Shown: positions 8,853 to 18,445, numbered from the stretch's first letter. The stretch is 64,000 nt of DNA from Planctomycetota bacterium (GCA_018242525.1 JAFEBS010000076.1:24746-88745), one strand, 5' to 3'. Program-made: numbers and translations. Notes: generated by a model not told the origin, from the sequence alone.

Positions 8853-9646
8853 GGCTTCAAGTCCGGTGGTGAAATGATCTGCTCGGGACCGCAATCCTTG
8901 AAGCGGAAGCACCCATCCACCTGCAGCACGGTTCCCGTGATGTAGTCGGCGTTGTCCGAGGCCAGAAAAGCCACGGCGTTCCCAATGTCTTCCGGACTCC
9001 CAAGGCGTCCCCAAGGCAAAGTTTGTCCTGCGGAGACGATTGTTTCGTCTGAGAAGGCGACATGTTCACCCGGAGTATCAATCCAGCCCGGCGCAACGGC
9101 ATTCACGTTGATGCGGTACGGTGCCAGTTCCACCGCGATCGTCTTCGTCAGATGATTCAACCCCGCCTTGGCCGCTCCGTAGGGGGCACACAGGCTGATT
9201 GGCATTTCGCCCTGCACGCTGGAGATAAAGACAATCTTCCCCCGGCCTCCACGTGCCACCATGTGGCGTGCCACCAGTTGGCTGATGTGAAATCCGCTGA
9301 CCAGCGTGCCGCGGATCGTTCGTTCAAACTCGTCGGGGTCGTAATTCAGAAACGCTTCGCGGCGGCTGTAGGCGGGATTACTGACCAGGATGTCGATCCG
9401 GCCCGCCCGTTCCAAAGCACTGTTCACCAGGGCTTCGCACCCCGAACGTGCAAACACGTCGGACGGCACCGCGCGGCAGGTGCGTCCCAACGATTCAATC
9501 TCGGCGACTGTCGCCGCCAGGTCCGGACTGCCCGGACGATCGTTGATGATCAGATCCGCACCATGCCGTGCGAGTTGCAGTGCGCAGCCTTTGCCGATTC
9601 CGCGGCCCGCTCCCGTCACCAGTGCGACCTTGCCGGACAGGTTCAT
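8849..9646 (-). CDS. SDR-family oxidoreductase (FabG-like)
   Basis: A 265-residue short-chain dehydrogenase with TGAGRGIGKG (11-20), Ser142/143 in FISSVQ, Tyr156-x3-Lys160 in PYGAAKAG and a C-terminal ITGTVLQVDGC. The Asp36 in INDRPG after beta-2 suggests NAD preference. It overlaps the aldolase gene upstream (ATGA at 9643-9646) and the deacylase gene downstream by 4 bp each, so aldolase, SDR and deacylase form one translationally coupled unit. Confidence 0.88.
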   Translation of the reverse strand: MNLSGKVALVTGAGRGIGKGCALQLARHGADLIINDRPGSPDLAATVAEIESLGRTCRAVPSDVFARSGCEALVNSALERAGRIDILVSNPAYSRREAFLNYDPDEFERTIRGTLVSGFHISQLVARHMVARGGRGKIVFISSVQGEMPISLCAPYGAAKAGLNHLTKTIAVELAPYRINVNAVAPGWIDTPGEHVAFSDETIVSAGQTLPWGRLGSPEDIGNAVAFLASDNADYITGTVLQVDGCFRFKDCGPEQIISPPDLKP

Positions 9647-10422
9647 GGCCGCGGTTCCTCAGCGCTGTCCGCGAAAGCAGCGCCACAGGTCTGAAGCATC
9701 GTCATGATGGCTCCAAATTCGCCGCCATGATTCAGCAACTGTCCCCCCTGATTCTGGCGTTTCTTGAGAAGCTCCGGCGTCCCGACCGGCATACCCCACG
9801 CTTTGCCATGCCGCTGGCACGCGCTGGCCACGTGTTCAATGGCCGATTCGAGCGGCAGATTACTGGGATCGAGGTTCAGCCGCAGTCCGAGGTCGCCGGG
9901 ACCGATGAAGATTCCGTCGACTCCCGCGACGGCGGCAATCTCGTCCGCATTCTGCACGGCCTGGGGCGTTTCGATCTGCACGACCAGGAACGTTTCGTGG
10001 TTCGCGTGTTTGATAAAGGCCCCTGTCTCGGACAGGTAGTAGTCGGCGTCCAAGCCCGCTCCATCCAGCCCGCGGTCTCCCAGCGGCGGATACTTTACGG
10101 CCTGCACCAGCGACTGGGCTCGTTCGGCCGTGTTGACGTGCGGAATCATCAATCCGGCCGCTCCATCTTCCAAATAACGATAGAGCCCCGTCTTTTCGAT
10201 CGTGGCTGGCCGAACCATGATGTCAATGTCGTGCAAATGGGATTGAGTCAACAGGGCCTGAACATCGCGCTCGGACCAGTTGCGATGCTCCAGATCAAGC
10301 CAGATGCAGTCGAATCCACAATGCGCGGCATGCTTGACATAAAACGGAATGTAGTGGCCCAGGCAACACATTCTGACAGTCTGGTGATTGCGGATGCGGG
10401 CGAGCGTCTTGCTGTTTCTCAT
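9643..10422 (-). CDS. HpcH/HpaI-family class II aldolase
   Basis: About 259 residues of the HpaI/GarL aldolase family (TIM barrel, divalent metal), which splits 2-keto-4-hydroxy acids into pyruvate and an aldehyde. Motifs are WLDLEHRNW (His46, general base), GLMIPHVNTAE (90-100), QIETPQAV with metal ligand Glu151, and FIGPGDLGL with metal ligand Asp177. Start ATG at 10422 follows a GAGGA site. As first gene of the coupled aldolase-SDR-deacylase set it anchors a probable catabolic route that ends in pyruvate. Confidence 0.87.
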   Translation of the reverse strand: MRNSKTLARIRNHQTVRMCCLGHYIPFYVKHAAHCGFDCIWLDLEHRNWSERDVQALLTQSHLHDIDIMVRPATIEKTGLYRYLEDGAAGLMIPHVNTAERAQSLVQAVKYPPLGDRGLDGAGLDADYYLSETGAFIKHANHETFLVVQIETPQAVQNADEIAAVAGVDGIFIGPGDLGLRLNLDPSNLPLESAIEHVASACQRHGKAWGMPVGTPELLKKRQNQGGQLLNHGGEFGAIMTMLQTCGAAFADSAEEPRP

Positions 10423-10531
10423 TACGGAATGTTCCTCGTGAAAACACCGTCTGCCTGAAGTGATGGAACGGGGAACACGGTACAACCCGTGCTGCGACCT
10501 GATTGCTTGCGAAATTCCTGGACGAGCGCAC

Positions 10532-11998
10532 CTACTGAATTCTGAGCAGCGACTTTCTCGTACGGACAAACAACGCGCCATCGGCGATCGCGGGGGTTCC
10601 GAGAATTGAATCCCCCATGTCGTTCACCGCCAGGACATCCAATTCGGGGGCGTCCCGCAACACAACGATATTGCCGTTTTCTCCAGCGATGTAGATTTTG
10701 CCGTCGCCGTAGATCGGCGATGCGAAGTAATCGCCTGCATTTCGGATTCGAGCCGGACCGTAGACCGACGTCCCCTTTGCGGTTTCAAAGCAGGTGGCGA
10801 TTCCGCCCGACTTGATCAGCAGCATCCGGTCATGGACGACCATCGGTGACACGATATGATCGGTATGTTTTGTGGGTTGCTTCCACAACACATGAGTCTT
10901 CGTCACGTCGCCCCGGCCGCCGGCCTTGACCGCGATGATGAACTCATCTTCGGCAACCTCGGCGTCAAATGCGGCACCGGCCGCGTTGCCGGGAGGCAGG
11001 AAAGCGATGTCCAGTTCGCGTCCTTCCAGAACCCCGTCGCGATTGAGATCGCCGCGATCAAACGTCTTCGTGTAGAACGCTTCGGGGACAGGACGCTTGC
11101 CAAAGAATGCCTGGACCTCGTCCTTCGTGACCTTGTTATCGCCGTTCCCGGTTTCGGCTCGATCGATCGACGCCAGCCACTGGCTGGCGATCCCTTTGCT
11201 CTGCAACGAAATATAAACCGTGTCGCCGCGGGTGACGGGAGTCGTCTTGATGTTTCGCAACAACGTGCGGGCCTGCCACAGGCGATTGCCGGACGAAGGT
11301 TCATAGCCGATCAACAGCCCGGTCCCGGCGACGACAATCTCGTCACCCTGGGAAGTTTCGCAGATCACCGGATGCGAGTAATTGACCGCCATGTCGTTGC
11401 GATCGTCTTTCCAGCGAATCTTGCCCGTTCGCTTGTCAAAGGCATACAGCGCCGGATGCAGGTCGTCGTCCTGGCAGAACAGCACCAGGTCCTTGTGAAG
11501 TACGGGCGACATGCCCGCGCCCCACTTGAAGATGAAGTACGGAACCGGCATCGGCTGATGCCAGACATCGGCTCCGGTTTTCGCATCCAGGCCGACCATG
11601 CCCAGCGTGCTGAAATAGAAGTAGACCCGTTCCGCATCCGCAGCAGGTGTCGTCGAAGCGTGACTGTTCGTGTGGTGGATCTCATCGACGTCCCCGATCG
11701 GCCAGGATCGTGTCCAGAGTTCCTTACCTGTGGCGACGTCGAGCGCGACCAATCCGACTGTCTTCTCGTCAATCATCGCCGACGTAAAGACGCGTCCTGC
11801 GGCCACCACCGGGCAACCGATGCCATCACCCAGCTTGACGGACCACTTGACGCGGTCCGTGCAGGAAAAGTGTGTTGGCAGCGCGGCTGTTGCCAGAGAC
11901 ACGCCCGAACAGTTGGCCCCGCGAAACTGCGGCCAGTCATCGGCCATTGCAGGAGCCACCACCAGGCACACGAGAGCAGCCAAAGCCATCCGCGTCAT
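10532..11998 (-). CDS. Secreted PQQ-like beta-propeller protein with EF-hand
   Basis: About 488 residues with a signal peptide (start ATG at 11998, GGAG upstream, cleavage near APAMADDWPQFRG). WPQFRG and repeated blades such as GKELWTRSWP, GKIRWKDDRN and GNRLWQAR are typical of planctomycete PQQ-like (Pyrrolo-quinoline quinone repeat) propeller proteins. An EF-hand-like insert with DLNRDGVLEGRE and an upstream GNGDNKVTKDE breaks the propeller and could bind calcium. It lacks the features of a proven quinoprotein alcohol dehydrogenase, so it may be structural or sugar binding. It is the first minus-strand gene facing the divergent symporter gene. Confidence 0.82.
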   Translation of the reverse strand: MTRMALAALVCLVVAPAMADDWPQFRGANCSGVSLATAALPTHFSCTDRVKWSVKLGDGIGCPVVAAGRVFTSAMIDEKTVGLVALDVATGKELWTRSWPIGDVDEIHHTNSHASTTPAADAERVYFYFSTLGMVGLDAKTGADVWHQPMPVPYFIFKWGAGMSPVLHKDLVLFCQDDDLHPALYAFDKRTGKIRWKDDRNDMAVNYSHPVICETSQGDEIVVAGTGLLIGYEPSSGNRLWQARTLLRNIKTTPVTRGDTVYISLQSKGIASQWLASIDRAETGNGDNKVTKDEVQAFFGKRPVPEAFYTKTFDRGDLNRDGVLEGRELDIAFLPPGNAAGAAFDAEVAEDEFIIAVKAGGRGDVTKTHVLWKQPTKHTDHIVSPMVVHDRMLLIKSGGIATCFETAKGTSVYGPARIRNAGDYFASPIYGDGKIYIAGENGNIVVLRDAPELDVLAVNDMGDSILGTPAIADGALFVRTRKSLLRIQ

Positions 11999-12273
11999 CA
12001 GTTCGCTCCAGTTGAAACAAGAGGGAAAGCCGTTTGTACTGGCATTGTGACAATCATTCCAGTCCGAAAAAAGCCCGGTGGTCCCAGCCGCGTTCGATTT
12101 GCATCTTGCAGGTGTCAATTGCATACTTCGAGTGCGGGGCAGGCACCTTCACGGCAATCTTCGGGAAGCCGCGTGAATCCTGAGTCGATTCGCGTTTGGA
12201 TTCCTGGTTTGATGGAAGTGCAGCCCTTCGGTTGTCCGTGTCTGATTGGCCGTCCCACCTGGAGTCACACCGA

Positions 12274-13779
12274 ATGCCCTGGCTCGATTGGCTGGTTCTT
12301 GGTGGCTATGCCGTGTTGATGGTTGGCGTCGGGGGCTATTACTCACGACGCAATTCAACGGCAGACGATTACCTGCTTGGCGGGCGGCGGATGTCACCGG
12401 TTGCCCTGGGGCTGTCATTGTTCGCCACGCTGGTCAGCACTCTGTCCTACCTGGGCACGCCGGGTGAGATCGTGGCCCATGGTCCGATGATGCTGACCCA
12501 GGTGGCCGCTCATCCGCTCATCTTCGTGATCGTGGGCTATGGCCTGATTCCGCTGATCATGCGTCAGCCCGTGACCAGTGCTTATGAATTGCTCGAAACA
12601 CGCCTGGGAACCAGCATTCGACTGGCTGGTGCGGGCGTGTTCCTGCTGCTGCGACTGGGCTGGATGGCGACGATCCTGTATGCGACCAGCGAGGTCATTC
12701 TGGTGCCGCTGCTCAGAACAGATTCGTCCTGGACGCCGGGGCTGTGCGTCGCCCTTGGCTTCATCGCGGCGGCCTATTCGTCGTCCGGCGGCATCAAGGC
12801 GGTCGTGGTGACAGACGCCATCCAGTCGATCACGATGCTGGCAGGTGCCATCATCACCGTGGCGGTGATCTCTGTTCAAATGGGGGGAGTCGGTGCCTGG
12901 TGGCCTGCAGCATGGCCGACCCACTGGCAGCAAATGAGTTGGGGATTCGACCCCGGCCAGCGGATGTCGTTTGGAGTCCTGTTCCTTTCCACGACGACGT
13001 GGTATGTCTGTACTGCGGGGTCCGACCAGATGTCTGTGCAGCGGTTCCTGTCCACACGGGATGCGGCAGCGGCACGGAAGACTCTGGCGATTGCCCAGTC
13101 AACGGATGTACTGGTCGCCTGTCTGCTGGCGTTGACAGGCGTCGCGATCCTGGGTTACTACCGGATGCACGCGTCGGAATTGTCCGGTGGTCCAACCCCG
13201 TCCAGCGGCGGCGACAAGCTGTTTCCACTCTTTATCATGAGCAAGATGCCCGCGGGACTGTCGGGTCTGGTCATGGCTGCAATCCTTTCTGCGGCGATGT
13301 CCAGCCTGTCCTCGGGCGTCAATTCCGCATGTGCCGTGCTGGAGCGAGATTTCATTTCAAGATCGGGATTGAAGATCACTTCGGCAGCAGCCACGGTGCT
13401 TCGATTGAAGTGCCTGACCTGGCTGGTGGCGGCCACGGCCGTTGGCTTGAGCATTCTGAACACATTTATTGCCGGCAATCTCGTTGAACGCTGCTACAAG
13501 ATCGTCAACCTGCTGTCGGCACCATTGTTCGGACTGTTTTTTCTCGCGCTGTTCGTACGCTGGGCCAATCCTGCCGGTGCCTGGCTGGGACTGCTGGCCA
13601 GTACCGCCACGGCAATTCTGATTGCCTATTCCAAGGATCTACAGATCCCGCTGGGGATCAGTTTTGTCTGGATGCTTCCCTGTTCGCTGTTCGTGGCGAT
13701 CACGGTCGGAACGCTCGGCAGCGCGTTGTTTGCACCATTTCAAAGACGCCCCGTTGGCGAACTGGCTGACAACGCATGA
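12274..13779 (+). CDS. Sodium:solute symporter (SSS family)
   Basis: About 501 residues with some 13 hydrophobic helices. Conserved SSS features are DDYLLGGRRM near residues 35-44 and SSLSSGVNSACAVLERDF around 350. Members import sugars, organic acids or amino acids with sodium. The start ATG at 12274 has GGAG nine bases upstream. The stop overlaps the aldo/keto reductase start (ATGA at 13776-13779), so transporter and reductase are coupled, which suggests that the reductase acts on the imported compound. It is divergent from the PQQ-type gene and likely shares the 275-bp control region. Confidence 0.9.
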   Translation: MPWLDWLVLGGYAVLMVGVGGYYSRRNSTADDYLLGGRRMSPVALGLSLFATLVSTLSYLGTPGEIVAHGPMMLTQVAAHPLIFVIVGYGLIPLIMRQPVTSAYELLETRLGTSIRLAGAGVFLLLRLGWMATILYATSEVILVPLLRTDSSWTPGLCVALGFIAAAYSSSGGIKAVVVTDAIQSITMLAGAIITVAVISVQMGGVGAWWPAAWPTHWQQMSWGFDPGQRMSFGVLFLSTTTWYVCTAGSDQMSVQRFLSTRDAAAARKTLAIAQSTDVLVACLLALTGVAILGYYRMHASELSGGPTPSSGGDKLFPLFIMSKMPAGLSGLVMAAILSAAMSSLSSGVNSACAVLERDFISRSGLKITSAAATVLRLKCLTWLVAATAVGLSILNTFIAGNLVERCYKIVNLLSAPLFGLFFLALFVRWANPAGAWLGLLASTATAILIAYSKDLQIPLGISFVWMLPCSLFVAITVGTLGSALFAPFQRRPVGELADNA

Positions 13780-14714
13780 TCACTTCGACCTGGAGCGATT
13801 ACCAACTCTCCCGATTGATGCTGGGAACGGTGCAGTTTGGCATGCCGTACGGCGTGGCCAATCGTACCGGACAGCCCAGTGAACGCGAGGTGCTGAATAT
13901 CGTGGCGACGGCGGTGGAAGGGGAAGTGAACTGCTTCGATACGGCCGCCGTGTATGGGTCCAGCGAAGCCGTTCTCGGTCGGGTGCTGGCGGAACTGGGC
14001 GTTGCCGACAGGGTCACTGTTGCCACCAAAGTCCGTCCGTTGAATGACGCCGAGTCAGCCGACGCGTCTCTGGCTGCGGGCGCCATCGAGCAATCCATCG
14101 CGGACTCGCGCCAGCGGTTGCAACTGGATTGCCTGCCCGTCGTGCTGTTTCATCGCGAGGCGGACGCCGTGTACCTGCCCATCCTGGCCGAACTCCAGGC
14201 TCGGGGATGGCTGCGCCACTTCGGCGTCTCGTGCGACAACCGTCCTGGACCGGCGTCAAAGTTTCTCGCAACGGGTGACGTCTCGGCCTTGCAGATTCCT
14301 GGCAATGTCCTCGACCGGCGACATCAACGCAGCGGCGTTTTCCAGGATGCGGCCTCACGCGGCGTGGCGGTGTTTGTGCGCAGTGTCTTCTTGCAGGGAC
14401 TGCTGCTGGTCCCCGAGGCCGACGTTTCGCCGGCCTTGGCAGGCGTCATTCCCGCCCGTCGAAAACTCGCCGAGTTGGCTGCCGAGGCGGGCATGGGTCT
14501 TGCCGAACTGGCCCTGCGTTACATGCTGTCGTATGACGAAGTCACCTGCGTCCTGACCGGCGTGGAAACGGTGAGCCAGATCCGCGACAATCTGGCAATG
14601 TTCGACCGCGGTGCCCTGCCTGCCGACCTGCTGGCGGCAATCGCATCGTCCGCCCGGGAACTGCCCGAATTCCTCGTGACGCCCAGCCAGTGGCCTCAGA
14701 GGCGGACAGATTGA
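13776..14714 (+). CDS. Aldo/keto reductase family protein
   Basis: A 312-residue TIM-barrel aldo/keto reductase. The catalytic tetrad is visible as Asp55 and Tyr60 in FDTAAVYGSS, Lys85 in ATKVRP and His126 in LFHREAD. The C-terminal cofactor site is less typical (TGVETVSQIRDNL). It may act on the substrate brought in by the overlapping symporter gene. PhyH dioxygenase lies 45 bp downstream. Confidence 0.87.
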   Translation: MITSTWSDYQLSRLMLGTVQFGMPYGVANRTGQPSEREVLNIVATAVEGEVNCFDTAAVYGSSEAVLGRVLAELGVADRVTVATKVRPLNDAESADASLAAGAIEQSIADSRQRLQLDCLPVVLFHREADAVYLPILAELQARGWLRHFGVSCDNRPGPASKFLATGDVSALQIPGNVLDRRHQRSGVFQDAASRGVAVFVRSVFLQGLLLVPEADVSPALAGVIPARRKLAELAAEAGMGLAELALRYMLSYDEVTCVLTGVETVSQIRDNLAMFDRGALPADLLAAIASSARELPEFLVTPSQWPQRRTD

Positions 14715-14759
14715 CACGGGGATGGATCACAACAGAACTCTGCATCCAGGGAATCGCTC

Positions 14760-15512
14760 ATGGACTTTTCCGCACTGAAAAAGAACTACGATGATGACGG
14801 CTTCGTTGTCATTCGCGGATTCCTGCCGATTGACGAACTGGAGCAACTGCAGAGCAACCTGGATCGCTATATTCGTGACGTTGTTCCACAGCTTCCAGAC
14901 GGCGATGCGTTTTACGAAGACAGGACTCGCCCCGAAACGCTCAAGCAATTGAATCGGATTCAGCAGGATTCGTACTTCCAGGAGTATCTCCGGCACCCTC
15001 GCTGGGCGATCGTGGCTGAATCTCTACTGGGTGAAGCGGCCTGGGTCCATGGAGCCGAGTGGTTCAACAAGCCTCCCGCGACGCAGCATGCGACGCCACC
15101 ACACCAGGACAATTATTACTTTTGCCTGACCCCGCCACAGGTGCTGACAATGTGGCTGGCCCTGGATCCCGTCGATGAGGAAAATGGCTGCCTGCGATAC
15201 TTGAAGGGCTCGCACCGGCGGGGATTACGACCGCACAACCGCACGAAAACGCTCGGATTCTCGCAGGGAATCGCGGACTACGGCGACGAGGATCGCGCGT
15301 CCGAGATTCCAATTCCGGCCGCACCCGGCGACGTCCTGATTCATCATGGCAACACAATCCACCGTGCGGATGCCAACCGCTCCACCAGCCGCCATCGCCG
15401 CAGTTTTGGCATGGTCTTTCAGGCCGTCAGTTGTGTTCGCGATGAACAGGCGTTTCAACAATATGCCGAGTCCTCGAAACAGCAACACCTGGAGCTAGGG
15501 CTGAAGACGTGA
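14760..15512 (+). CDS. Phytanoyl-CoA dioxygenase (PhyH) family protein
   Basis: A 250-residue Fe(II)/2-oxoglutarate-dependent oxygenase. The iron-binding facial triad is His115 and Asp117 in PPHQDNYYF and His201 in GNTIHRAD; Arg213 in SRHRRSFG probably binds 2-oxoglutarate. The ATG has AGGGA eight bases upstream. It probably hydroxylates a small molecule. It is the third gene of the symporter-AKR-PhyH run, and the next gene converges on it past a repeat-rich gap. Confidence 0.87.
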   Translation: MDFSALKKNYDDDGFVVIRGFLPIDELEQLQSNLDRYIRDVVPQLPDGDAFYEDRTRPETLKQLNRIQQDSYFQEYLRHPRWAIVAESLLGEAAWVHGAEWFNKPPATQHATPPHQDNYYFCLTPPQVLTMWLALDPVDEENGCLRYLKGSHRRGLRPHNRTKTLGFSQGIADYGDEDRASEIPIPAAPGDVLIHHGNTIHRADANRSTSRHRRSFGMVFQAVSCVRDEQAFQQYAESSKQQHLELGLKT

Positions 15513-15543
15513 CGCTTCGGGCTCGGAGCGACAGGGCGACTGT

Positions 15544-15577
15544 GTGAGCCGCAAGGCGCTAACTAACCGCGGGTGTC
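15544..15577 (+). repeat. GTGAGCCGCAAGGCGCTA-type repeat, copy 1
   Basis: A short intergenic unit starting GTGAGCCGCAAGGCGCTAA and ending CCGCGGGTGTC. The same unit recurs twice at 22515-22583. It lies between convergent genes and has no reading frame. Confidence 0.7.
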
Positions 15578-15633
15578 TTTTCAATCACCCTCGGGAGCGG
15601 ACAGATGACGTCTGAAATCGAATCGACCGGCAG

Positions 15634-15763
15634 AAGGTAGCCATGTCGCTCCGAGACAGGGAGCAAGGATGTAAACAGATCCCTCAATCCAGTCCCGCGC
15701 GGATTCGCCTTCGACACGTTTCTCCCCATCGTGCTCCCTGTCTCGGAGCGACAGGGCTACCTT
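15634..15763. repeat. 32-bp inverted repeat pair around a 66-bp spacer
   Basis: The left arm (15634-15665) and the right arm (15732-15763) are reverse complements at 31 of 32 positions. The arms include CTGTCGCTCCGAGACAGGGA, itself partly palindromic. A third partial copy (GCTCGGAGCGACAGGG) lies at 15521-15536. The spacer has no reading frame, so this looks like a small non-autonomous or REP-type element between convergent genes. Confidence 0.8.
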
Positions 15764-15796
15764 GCCTCCGCCTTCTGTGCGCCTTTGTGGCGATTG

Positions 15797-18157
15797 TCAC
15801 GTGAGTCTCGCAAAGCCGGTATGTCGCACGGAACTACCGGCATCGTTCAGCCGTTGCAGCACGTCACCGGCGTGAATCGCATCCGCCAGTTCGGCGAAGA
15901 CAGGTTGGGCAGCGGCAAGGTACGCGGCGACGTGACTGTCGTGGTGGGCCAAACTCGGGTAAAAGCCGCCACCAGCCAGGAAGCCGTGATCCAGCATTCG
16001 CGCCGTGAACAAAGTTCCCAGCGCGGCCGCCTGCTCATGATCAAAGCCCAAATGCAACAGGGCGGAATGCCCCCAGACTTTGACTGGAAGCCCGTAGCGC
16101 TGTCCTGCCGCCATCCAACCGGCGCGCATCTGGCCGCCAATGTGGTTGGTATGGTCCGCGATGCCGATCTGCTGCAGCTTTCGGACCGTCGCCAGCGCAG
16201 CGGTTGGTCCGACCGCTTCCGTCCAGTAGGTACTGGAGATGAACGACGTTTGGGCGGCATCCATGCAGCCGCGCCGACCAATGATCGCCGCCATCGGGTG
16301 GCCGTTGCCAATCGCCTTGGCAAACACTGCAATGTCTGGGTGAACTCCATATTTCATGTGAATTCCACCCAGGTGCATCCGCCAGCCGGAGGAAACCTCG
16401 TCGAAGACCAGCAAAGCGCCGCAGCGGTTGCACAAGTCCCGGACGCCTTCCAGGAACCCCGGATCGGGATCGCTGGAGCGGGTCGGTTCCATCACAACGG
16501 CGGCCAGGTCACTGCCCCGTCGACGGATATGCCGTTCCAGCTCCTCCAGACGGTTGTAGGTGAAGGGGAGCACAGTCCCGGCGAGTCCACGGGGAACTCC
16601 GGCCGGTTCCAGGCCCGGTAACAGGTGCCCCTGCAACTGGTCCGGGGAAGCCTCGGTGCTCAGATTGGCCGCCAAGTACCAGTCCGACCATCCGTGATAT
16701 CCGCAGATGGCCACCGTATCGCGACGAGTGGCTGCACGCGCGATGCGAACCGCGATCGCCATCGCTTCGCCGCCACACCGCGCGAAACGAGCCTGGTCTG
16801 CCCAGGGATGCAACTCCACCAGCAAGTCGGCCAGTTCGACTTCTTCGGCCGAATTGAGTGAACACATTGACCCGCGTGAAATTCTTTGCTGAACGGCCAG
16901 CGTCACATCAGGATCGGCGTAGCCCAGCAGGCATGAACCGATGCCGGACGTGGTCATGTCGGTCAATCGTCGACCGTCCAGGTCAACCACCTCGCACCCG
17001 CGCGCTTCTCGATAGTAAGCAGGCCACAGGCCTGGAGCAAACATTTCGGGGCGTTTGCTGAGCAGTTGTGTGCCCCCGGGAATCCGCCGCTTCGCTCGTA
17101 CATACATCGCCTGCGTCTGAGCACCGTCCGCACTCTGCGGGGTGGACGCTTCGCCGCCAAATTGAATGTTGAACGCGGCAGCAGCATTCCTCCAGAACAT
17201 GTTCTCGACATCATCTCTGGACCATTGAGCGATTTCGACAGCCTGCTTCATCGAGAGCAGTTGTTCATAGATCGCCAGGATCGGCCGTCCGTCGCAGTGA
17301 GGAAACTGCAGGTTCAGGCGAGTGGCATCCACCGCTTGCCACGCGCGACCCAGGGCGGCGTATTGCCCGTGAAAATAAGTCGCGTCCACTCCGTCCGAGC
17401 CGTAAAAAATGCGTTGCGGATTCTCGCGCGAGAACAGAGTGATCAATGGCCTGATGTCGGTGACCGCCGAAACGTCGTACCAGATGTTCGGCATCTCGCG
17501 CAATTGGTCAACCGCCTGCCGAATCGGCCAGTAGGTGAAGCTGCGGGCGCAGTGAGCCAGGATCCATTTGATCCGGGGATACCGGGTGCCCGTGAATTCC
17601 TGCAAATCGGCCAGGTTGAATTCGTCGGCGCACCCGTGGAACCGGGACAGATGCAGCGTCACCCACAGCCCCAGCTCATTCGCCAGTTCCAGTTGGGCAT
17701 GTGGCAGGAACTCGTGAATCCGGCACTGGGCGATCTCCCCGGTGGTAGAAAACAACCGGTAAGGTTTAAGTCCGATGAACCCCAACTCGCGCATGTCGCG
17801 TTCAATATCCTGCGGACGGCAGTCTGGGGTGACCAGTCGATTCATGCGGGATTGCGGGTCCTGCCAGACCTGGGCCAGTGCCCAGTTGTTGTGAGCCGCC
17901 AAGTCCATTCCCACCACGGGCGTGCCCAGCACGAGAAAGTGAACTTCACGACCGGGATACAAGCGTGACGCCCAGCCCTGTATTGTCGCCAAGTCGGCGT
18001 TCGACCAGGCCGAAGTCGGCGATGCGTTCTCCGTCAGATGACTGCGGTTGAACAGGTGGATGTGGGCATCGAACACCCGTTGCGGGACGAACTCCTGCAG
18101 TTCCTCGTCCCAGATCTGCTGATCGCACGGCTGAAAATCGGGGACCGATGGTGACAT
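15797..18157 (-). CDS. Fused amidohydrolase - class III aminotransferase
   Basis: About 786 residues made of two complete enzymes. Residues about 1-335 are an amidohydrolase-2 TIM barrel: metal ligands HIH (32 and 34) in FDAHIHLF, His169 in TLHLSRF, His202 in ILAHCARS and Asp255 in FYGSDG. Residues about 350-786 are a fold-type I, class III PLP aminotransferase close to glutamate-1-semialdehyde aminomutase: YHGW (from 487), Asp586 in VFDEVSSGWR and PLP Lys614 in FAKAIGNGHP. The start ATG at 18157 lies just before the barrel and has GGA seven bases upstream; the frame is open to 18379. The hydrolase product may be channelled to the aminotransferase. I know no named enzyme with this layout. Confidence 0.85.
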   Translation of the reverse strand: MSPSVPDFQPCDQQIWDEELQEFVPQRVFDAHIHLFNRSHLTENASPTSAWSNADLATIQGWASRLYPGREVHFLVLGTPVVGMDLAAHNNWALAQVWQDPQSRMNRLVTPDCRPQDIERDMRELGFIGLKPYRLFSTTGEIAQCRIHEFLPHAQLELANELGLWVTLHLSRFHGCADEFNLADLQEFTGTRYPRIKWILAHCARSFTYWPIRQAVDQLREMPNIWYDVSAVTDIRPLITLFSRENPQRIFYGSDGVDATYFHGQYAALGRAWQAVDATRLNLQFPHCDGRPILAIYEQLLSMKQAVEIAQWSRDDVENMFWRNAAAAFNIQFGGEASTPQSADGAQTQAMYVRAKRRIPGGTQLLSKRPEMFAPGLWPAYYREARGCEVVDLDGRRLTDMTTSGIGSCLLGYADPDVTLAVQQRISRGSMCSLNSAEEVELADLLVELHPWADQARFARCGGEAMAIAVRIARAATRRDTVAICGYHGWSDWYLAANLSTEASPDQLQGHLLPGLEPAGVPRGLAGTVLPFTYNRLEELERHIRRRGSDLAAVVMEPTRSSDPDPGFLEGVRDLCNRCGALLVFDEVSSGWRMHLGGIHMKYGVHPDIAVFAKAIGNGHPMAAIIGRRGCMDAAQTSFISSTYWTEAVGPTAALATVRKLQQIGIADHTNHIGGQMRAGWMAAGQRYGLPVKVWGHSALLHLGFDHEQAAALGTLFTARMLDHGFLAGGGFYPSLAHHDSHVAAYLAAAQPVFAELADAIHAGDVLQRLNDAGSSVRHTGFARLT

Positions 18158-18445
18158 TTCAGTTTCCGGAACAGGGATGGCAACGACCCGCGCTTCTTCC
18201 AGAGACGTTGCGCCGGGAAACGGGATCGTACTTGACCTGAATGGTGTGAGACAACGGCAACAGACTCGGATCGCAAAGCCATCGCCTTTTTCCAATTGGG
18301 AATCGGGTACCACGGTTATGGGCTTCCTCGACATGGCCGTGCCGATTGAGCACTCGCACGGCCTTCCTGAAGACGGCAAGACCGTGGAAACAGGCGATGG
18401 CCCTGACTCGGATCACAGCTCACGAGGTACAGACTCGAAGCTCCT

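Noticed and set aside
10856..12319. 487-residue plus-strand open frame antisense to the PQQ-type gene
   Set aside because: Arises from GC codon bias; no recognisable domain and the opposite strand has a clear signal peptide and propeller repeats.
18159..18416. 85-residue minus-strand frame between the fused enzyme gene and fhs
   Set aside because: No motif, poor start signal and little sign of conservation; the gap may simply be a control region.
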